DNA of 64,000 nucleotides from Mucilaginibacter segetis. Lineage in GTDB: Bacteria; Bacteroidota; Bacteroidia; Sphingobacteriales; Sphingobacteriaceae. Made by a program: the position numbers and the translations under genes. This document shows positions 59,972 to 64,000 of this stretch, piece by piece. A model generated the notes under the pieces. That model had not been told where the DNA came from. It saw nothing but the letters and a program-made list of their open reading frames with translations, and did no database searches. Where the stretch lies: contig NZ_JAEHFW010000001.1 in assembly GCF_016522075.1 (NCBI RefSeq), forward strand, positions 62,001-126,000. The letters run 5' to 3'. How positions within the stretch are numbered: the stretch's first letter is position 1; each line of letters opens with the position of its first letter.

Positions 59972-60151
59972 ATGGCTAAAATCAAAATTACACAGATTAA
60001 AAGCGTGATCGACAGAAGTGAGCGCCAGAAAAAAACCATTGAGGCATTAGGCCTTAAAAGAATTAACCACAGCGTGGAAGTTGAAGCCACTGCGGCTATT
60101 ATTGGGATGGTTAGAAAAGTTAACCACCTGGTAGCAGTAGAAAATATTTAA
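59972..60151 (+). CDS. rpmD: 50S ribosomal protein L30
   Basis: This 59-residue protein (MAKIKITQIKSVIDRSERQ...) ends in VRKVNHLVAVENI. L30 is typically about 60 residues and lies between rpsE and rplO in nearly all bacteria, which matches the position here. It is short and easily missed. The TAA at 60149-60151 is 4 nt before rplO. Confidence 0.96.
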   Translation: MAKIKITQIKSVIDRSERQKKTIEALGLKRINHSVEVEATAAIIGMVRKVNHLVAVENI

Positions 60152-60155
60152 TATC

Positions 60156-60602
60156 ATGAATTTAAGTAATCTTAAACCTGCAGAAGGTTCTACTAAAAAC
60201 AGGAAAAGAATTGGCCGTGGTACAGGTTCAGGCCGTGGCGGTACATCAACCCGTGGCCATAAAGGTGCCGGTTCACGTTCAGGTACTACTACAAAAGTAG
60301 GTTTTGAAGGTGGCCAGATGCCATTACAACGCCGCGTACCTAAAGTGGGTTTTAAAAATCCTAACCGTGTAGAGTATGTTGGTGTTAACCTTGATGTGTT
60401 ACAGGCATTAACTGAGAAATATAATTTATCATCAGTTGATTTTGATACCATGAAAGAACACGGCTTAGTTTCAAAGAATGGCTTAATTAAAATATTAGGC
60501 CGTGGCGAACTTAAAGCCAAGTTAGAAGTTAAAGCACATGCATTTACTGCTACTGCGCAAAAAGCTATTGAAGCAGCCGGCGGTTCCATAGTTAAGTTGT
60601 AA
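60156..60602 (+). CDS. rplO: 50S ribosomal protein L15
   Basis: This 148-residue protein is recognised from the glycine-rich opening GRGTGSGRGGTSTRGHKGAG and FEGGQMPLQRRVPKVGFKN. The N-terminal basic extension reaches into the large subunit. It lies 6 nt before secY. Confidence 0.98.
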   Translation: MNLSNLKPAEGSTKNRKRIGRGTGSGRGGTSTRGHKGAGSRSGTTTKVGFEGGQMPLQRRVPKVGFKNPNRVEYVGVNLDVLQALTEKYNLSSVDFDTMKEHGLVSKNGLIKILGRGELKAKLEVKAHAFTATAQKAIEAAGGSIVKL

Positions 60603-60608
60603 ATTTCG

Positions 60609-61952
60609 ATGAAGAAATTATTAACCACATTATCCAATATCTGGAAAATTGAAGATCTGAGAGTGCGTATTTTAAACACACTCTTATTTCTTTTAATATA
60701 TCGCGTAGGTTCATTTGTTGTTTTACCGGGTGTAAATGCAGCATCGTTAAATACATCAGCAGGTAAAGAAGGCCTGGTTGGTTTATTAAATATGTTTGCA
60801 GGAGGGTCGTTCTCACGCTCCTCTATTTTTGCATTGGGTGTAATGCCTTACATTTCGGCCTCCATTGTGGTACAGTTACTTGGTATTGCGGTGCCTTATT
60901 TTACCAAATTGCAAAAAGAGGGTGAAAGCGGTCGTAATAAGATTAACCAGTGGACACGATACCTTACTATAGCTATTACGTTTGTGCAGGCTATAGCGTA
61001 CCTTAAATCACAGATAAGCGCGGACGCTATGCTTATAGGTAATCCGTATTTTATTGTGCTTAATACCTTTGTATTAACCGCAGGTACCTTATTTGTAATG
61101 TGGCTGGGTGAGAAAATTACAGATAAAGGCATAGGTAATGGTATATCATTGATCATCATGGTGGGTATTATTGCCCAGTTGCCAAGTGCGTTTATAACCG
61201 AGTTTCAATCGCGTACAGGTGGCCCGGGTGGTTTAATTACCTTTATTGTGGAGATTGTTGCTTTATTAGGAGTGGTAATGTTTACTATACTTATAGTACA
61301 GGGTACCCGTAAAATAGCAGTACAATATGCCAAACGTATTGTGGGTAACAAACAATATGGCGGCGTACGTCAGTACATTCCTTTAAAGGTAAATGCAGCA
61401 GGGGTAATGCCTATTATATTTGCACAGTCGCTGATGTTCATACCCGGAACTGTTTCCTCATTTTTTCCTAACGCGGCGTCAAATAGTATATTAATAGCAT
61501 TATCAAACTATACCTCCTGGGAGCATAATCTGGTGTTTGCTATACTAATTATATTGTTCACCTATTTTTATACAGCAATTACGGTTAATCCTAACCAAAT
61601 GGCTGATGATATGAAAAAGAATGGTGGTTTTATACCGGGTATTAAGCCAGGTAAAACAACCGCTGATTTTATAGATGGTGTAATTTCAAAAATAACCCTG
61701 CCGGGTTCAATATTCCTGGCTATTGTAGCCGTTATACCTGCTTTTGCAAGTATGGTTGGCGTAAGCAGCATATTTGCAAGGTTTTTTGGAGGTACATCAT
61801 TAATTATTTTGGTTGGTGTTGTATTAGATACATTGCAGCAAATAGAAAGTCATTTGTTAATGCGCCATTATGACGGTTTAATGAAAACCGGCAGATTAAA
61901 AGGTCGTGCAAGTGTACCTGCCGCGTCTGGTGCTACACCGCCGGTCATCTAA
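60609..61952 (+). CDS. secY: Preprotein translocase subunit SecY
   Basis: This 447-residue polytopic protein is the channel of the Sec translocon. Ten helices are visible, with the plug and the C-terminal cytosolic loop GVRQYIPLKVNAAGVMPIIF. The start follows rplO by 6 nt, as in the spc operon of most bacteria. It partners with SecE and SecG, which lie outside this window. Confidence 0.98.
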   Translation: MKKLLTTLSNIWKIEDLRVRILNTLLFLLIYRVGSFVVLPGVNAASLNTSAGKEGLVGLLNMFAGGSFSRSSIFALGVMPYISASIVVQLLGIAVPYFTKLQKEGESGRNKINQWTRYLTIAITFVQAIAYLKSQISADAMLIGNPYFIVLNTFVLTAGTLFVMWLGEKITDKGIGNGISLIIMVGIIAQLPSAFITEFQSRTGGPGGLITFIVEIVALLGVVMFTILIVQGTRKIAVQYAKRIVGNKQYGGVRQYIPLKVNAAGVMPIIFAQSLMFIPGTVSSFFPNAASNSILIALSNYTSWEHNLVFAILIILFTYFYTAITVNPNQMADDMKKNGGFIPGIKPGKTTADFIDGVISKITLPGSIFLAIVAVIPAFASMVGVSSIFARFFGGTSLIILVGVVLDTLQQIESHLLMRHYDGLMKTGRLKGRASVPAASGATPPVI

Positions 61953-61959
61953 AAAAAGC

Positions 61960-62751
61960 ATGCCCAAAATCAATTATAAGTCTGTCGAAGAGATAGAACT
62001 GATAAGAGAAAGTTCTTTACTTGTTGCCAAAACACTGGGCGAAGTAGCTAAGGTTATAGGCCCCGGTGTTACAACCATAGCACTAAATAAACTTGCCGAA
62101 ACTTACATCCGGGATAACGGGGGTGTTCCGGCATTTTTAAATTATGGTGGCTTTCCTTATTCTTTATGCATCTCCCTTAATGATCAGGTAGTACATGGCT
62201 TCCCCGGAAAATACGAATTGGCCGAAGGAGACATAGTATCAGTGGATTGCGGAGTTATCCTTAATAAATATGTTGGTGATTCGGCATACACATTCGCTAT
62301 TGGCGAGGTTGACGAAACCACCAAAAAATTAATGCAGGTTACTAAAGAGTGCCTTTACCGGGGTATAGAAAAAGCTGTGGTAGGGATGCGCATAGGTGAT
62401 ATTGGTTATGCTGTACAGGAGCATGCCGAAAAGCATGGCTTTGGTGTAGTAAAGGAATTAGTAGGCCACGGTGTAGGCATAAGGTTGCATGAGAAACCGG
62501 AAGTACCTAACTACGGCAAACGGGGATCGGGTATTAAACTGGAAGAAGGAATGGTAATAGCCATTGAACCTATGATAAACGCAGGCCGCGCTGGTGTTAA
62601 ATTTTGGGATGATGGCTGGACGGTATCAACCGTTGACAAAAAGCCGTCGGCACATTATGAACATACCGTAGCTGTAAAACGCGGACAAGCCGATATTTTA
62701 TCTTCGTTTTTATACGTAGAAAAAGTTTTAGAAGAAAAAAATAATAATTAA
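61960..62751 (+). CDS. map: Methionine aminopeptidase, type I
   Basis: This 263-residue enzyme removes the initiator methionine. The pita-bread fold motifs are seen: SVDCGVILNKYVGDSAYTF with metal-binding Asp residues, ELVGHGVGIRLHE with His, and AIEPMINAG with Glu. The ATG at 61960 starts MPKINYKSVEEIEL, the normal beginning. An in-frame start at 61906 lies inside secY and is rejected. Spacing to secY is 7 nt. Confidence 0.96.
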   Translation: MPKINYKSVEEIELIRESSLLVAKTLGEVAKVIGPGVTTIALNKLAETYIRDNGGVPAFLNYGGFPYSLCISLNDQVVHGFPGKYELAEGDIVSVDCGVILNKYVGDSAYTFAIGEVDETTKKLMQVTKECLYRGIEKAVVGMRIGDIGYAVQEHAEKHGFGVVKELVGHGVGIRLHEKPEVPNYGKRGSGIKLEEGMVIAIEPMINAGRAGVKFWDDGWTVSTVDKKPSAHYEHTVAVKRGQADILSSFLYVEKVLEEKNNN

Positions 62752-62814
62752 AAAATTTTTATTAATTTTGCATCCCGGTTTTGGGGTGGATAATTAAGTA
62801 ATAATCAATAAAAT

Positions 62815-63033
62815 ATGGCTAAACAATCGTCGATTGAGCAGGATGGTACAATTCGTGAAGCATTATCAAATGCGATGTTCAGGGTTGAACTGGAAAATGG
62901 TCATGAGATTATTGCGCATATATCCGGTAAAATGCGGATGCACTACATCAAGATATTGCCTGGTGACAGGGTGAAGTTGGAGATGAGTCCGTATGATTTA
63001 ACAAAGGGAAGAATAACCTATAGATATAAATAA
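62815..63033 (+). CDS. infA: Translation initiation factor IF-1
   Basis: This 72-residue OB-fold protein is recognised from [21 protein letters not shown] in two parts, [19 protein letters not shown] and GRITYRYK. It binds the A site during initiation. A TAATTTTG box (62763-62770) upstream is a possible promoter -7 element, but the -33 box is poor. Confidence 0.98.
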   Translation: MAKQSSIEQDGTIREALSNAMFRVELENGHEIIAHISGKMRMHYIKILPGDRVKLEMSPYDLTKGRITYRYK

Positions 63034-63040
63034 GAACGAG

Positions 63041-63157
63041 ATGAAAGTTAGAGCATCCATTAAAAAACGAAGCGTTGATTGCAAGATCATTCGTCGCAAC
63101 GGGAAACTTTATGTGATCAACAAAAAGAACCCGAAATTTAAACAACGCCAGGGCTAA
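63041..63157 (+). CDS. rpmJ: 50S ribosomal protein L36
   Basis: This 38-residue protein reads [20 protein letters not shown]... and ends in KFKQRQG. Its first Cys is in V-D-C-K. The C-terminal zinc ligands (CxxC and His) seen in the zinc-binding L36 form are not present, so this is the C-minus type. It begins 7 nt after infA and is short enough to be missed by gene finders. Confidence 0.95.
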   Translation: MKVRASIKKRSVDCKIIRRNGKLYVINKKNPKFKQRQG

Positions 63158-63172
63158 TTAAAAAGATATTGT

Positions 63173-63208
63173 GATGATGCGTACAACGGTAGCCGCCGTT
63201 CGGTCGTC
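63173..63208. promoter_or_regulatory. Structured leader before rpsM
   Basis: AACGG (63185-63189) pairs with CCGTT (63196-63200), and GATGAT pairs outside it with GTCGTC using G-T pairs. It ends 23 nt before rpsM. In Escherichia coli and Bacillus the alpha and rpsD leaders bind S4; a similar role here is only inference. Confidence 0.35.
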
Positions 63209-63231
63209 GCTTAAAAACACAAACAAAAAAT

Positions 63232-63609
63232 ATGGCAAGGATATCAGGTATTGATTTACCAAAGAACAAAAGAGGCGAGATAGGTTTAACCTATATTTAC
63301 GGCATAGGCCGCTCAACAGCTCAGGAAATATTAACCCAGGCTGGTATCGACTTTAATACTAAAGTTCAGGATTGGAGCGATGATCAGTTAACTACTATAC
63401 GTACCATCATTAACGATCAGATAAAAGTTGAAGGTGCTTTACGTTCAGAGGTGCAGCTTAACATCAAACGCTTAATGGATATAGGTTGTTACAGGGGTAC
63501 ACGTCATCGTAAAGGTTTACCGTTACGTGGGCAGCGTACTAAAAACAACTCACGTACCCGTAAAGGAAAACGTAAAACAGTTGCTAACAAAAAGAAAGCT
63601 ACTAAATAA
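63232..63609 (+). CDS. rpsM: 30S ribosomal protein S13
   Basis: This 125-residue protein is recognised from [20 protein letters not shown] and [20 protein letters not shown]. It contacts P-site tRNA and the 50S bridges. It begins the alpha operon portion and is followed by rpsK. Confidence 0.98.
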   Translation: MARISGIDLPKNKRGEIGLTYIYGIGRSTAQEILTQAGIDFNTKVQDWSDDQLTTIRTIINDQIKVEGALRSEVQLNIKRLMDIGCYRGTRHRKGLPLRGQRTKNNSRTRKGKRKTVANKKKATK

Positions 63610-63733
63610 TAATTGATTGATGCTTGATAAGCATACTGTGCTTGTTAACTATCAGGAATATATAAAACAAATAACGGAGATACAGGTCCGGGTTATTCGC
63701 TAACCAAGAAATCTGTACACAATAATTAAAACA

Positions 63734-64000
63734 ATGGCTAAAAGCAAAAAAGTTACCAAAAAACGTGTTGTAGTTGTTGAAGCTGTGGGCGAAGCTCACA
63801 TCAATGCAACTTTTAACAACATCATCATTACCCTTACTAATAAAAACGGTCAGGCTATATCATGGTCATCTGCCGGTAAAATGGGTTTCAAAGGTTCTAA
63901 AAAGAACACTCCTTATGCCGCCGGACAAGCTGCTGCAGATTGCGGTAAAACAGCTTATGATTTGGGTTTGCGTAAGGTGGAGGTATTTGTTAAAGGTCCG
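63734..64000 (+). CDS. rpsK: 30S ribosomal protein S11 (3' truncated by window)
   Basis: The first 89 residues are inside the window ([20 protein letters not shown]..., then [19 protein letters not shown] and [12 protein letters not shown]). Full S11 is about 125-130 residues. The gene lies 124 nt after rpsM and continues outside. Confidence 0.97.
   Translation, partial: MAKSKKVTKKRVVVVEAVGEAHINATFNNIIITLTNKNGQAISWSSAGKMGFKGSKKNTPYAAGQAAADCGKTAYDLGLRKVEVFVKGP

Noticed and set aside
1..64000. tRNA, rRNA, CRISPR or insertion sequence.
   Set aside because: No tRNA cloverleaf, rRNA-like block, regularly spaced repeats or transposase frame was seen on either strand by reading. A tRNA or RNA-family scan was not possible here.

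Overview
The window comes from a Bacteroidota chromosome, most likely Sphingobacteriaceae and close to Mucilaginibacter or Pedobacter. This is inferred from gene content and signals, not from a database search. The evidence is TonB-dependent receptors with CarboxypepD_reg-like N-termini, many SusD-free glycoside hydrolases, DUF2911 and DUF3810 proteins, AT-rich leaders that mostly lack Shine-Dalgarno sequences, Bacteroidota-type promoters (TTTG or TTG, 19 nt, TAnnTTTG) before rpsL and rplC, and the order rpsL-rpsG-fusA-rpsJ. There are no rRNA or tRNA genes, insertion sequences or CRISPR arrays.

Layout. 0-8.4 kb: the end of an unknown gene, an MFS transporter, a lipoprotein, a DsbA/FrnE-like oxidoreductase, and a compact minus-strand metal-type unit (TonB receptor, PepSY membrane protein, heavy-metal-binding lipoprotein) with a small Cys/His protein upstream. 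8.5-12.8 kb: a translationally coupled GH127-GH27 pair, probably acting on arabinose- and galactose-containing plant glycans. 12.8-21 kb: a beta-propeller-like protein, a small unknown gene behind a perfect 16-bp inverted repeat, a desaturase closely resembling eukaryotic sphingolipid delta-4 desaturases, a small EamA protein, an outer-membrane beta-barrel protein, an ECF sigma factor and a GT39 glycosyltransferase. 21-43 kb: mostly single-gene units, including DUF2911, DUF3810, penicillin acylase, MBL hydrolase, esterase, a second GT39, phosphocholine-type phospholipase C, GH29 fucosidase, DinB, acyl-CoA dehydrogenase, a beta-lactamase-fold hydrolase, and a membrane-anchored regulator divergent from a LamG-like protein.

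43-64 kb: the str, S10, spc and start of the alpha ribosomal operons (rpsL to rpsK, with secY, map and infA). The block is split between rpsJ and rplC by about 4.6 kb holding unrelated genes: a coiled-coil membrane protein, a prephenate dehydrogenase of the fungal TYR1 type, a LamG-like protein, and a fucosyltransferase-like gene broken by a frameshift. rpsJ has its own terminator and rplC a near-consensus promoter, so the S10 operon restarts after the interruption.

The points most worth following are the two eukaryote-like enzymes, the split S10 operon, several strong DNA dyads in promoter regions, two gene-free stretches that look like small-RNA loci, and short-period palindromic repeats between ribosomal protein genes. 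I did not find a clearly new multi-gene system. The metal-type operon and the hairpin-controlled small gene are the nearest candidates.
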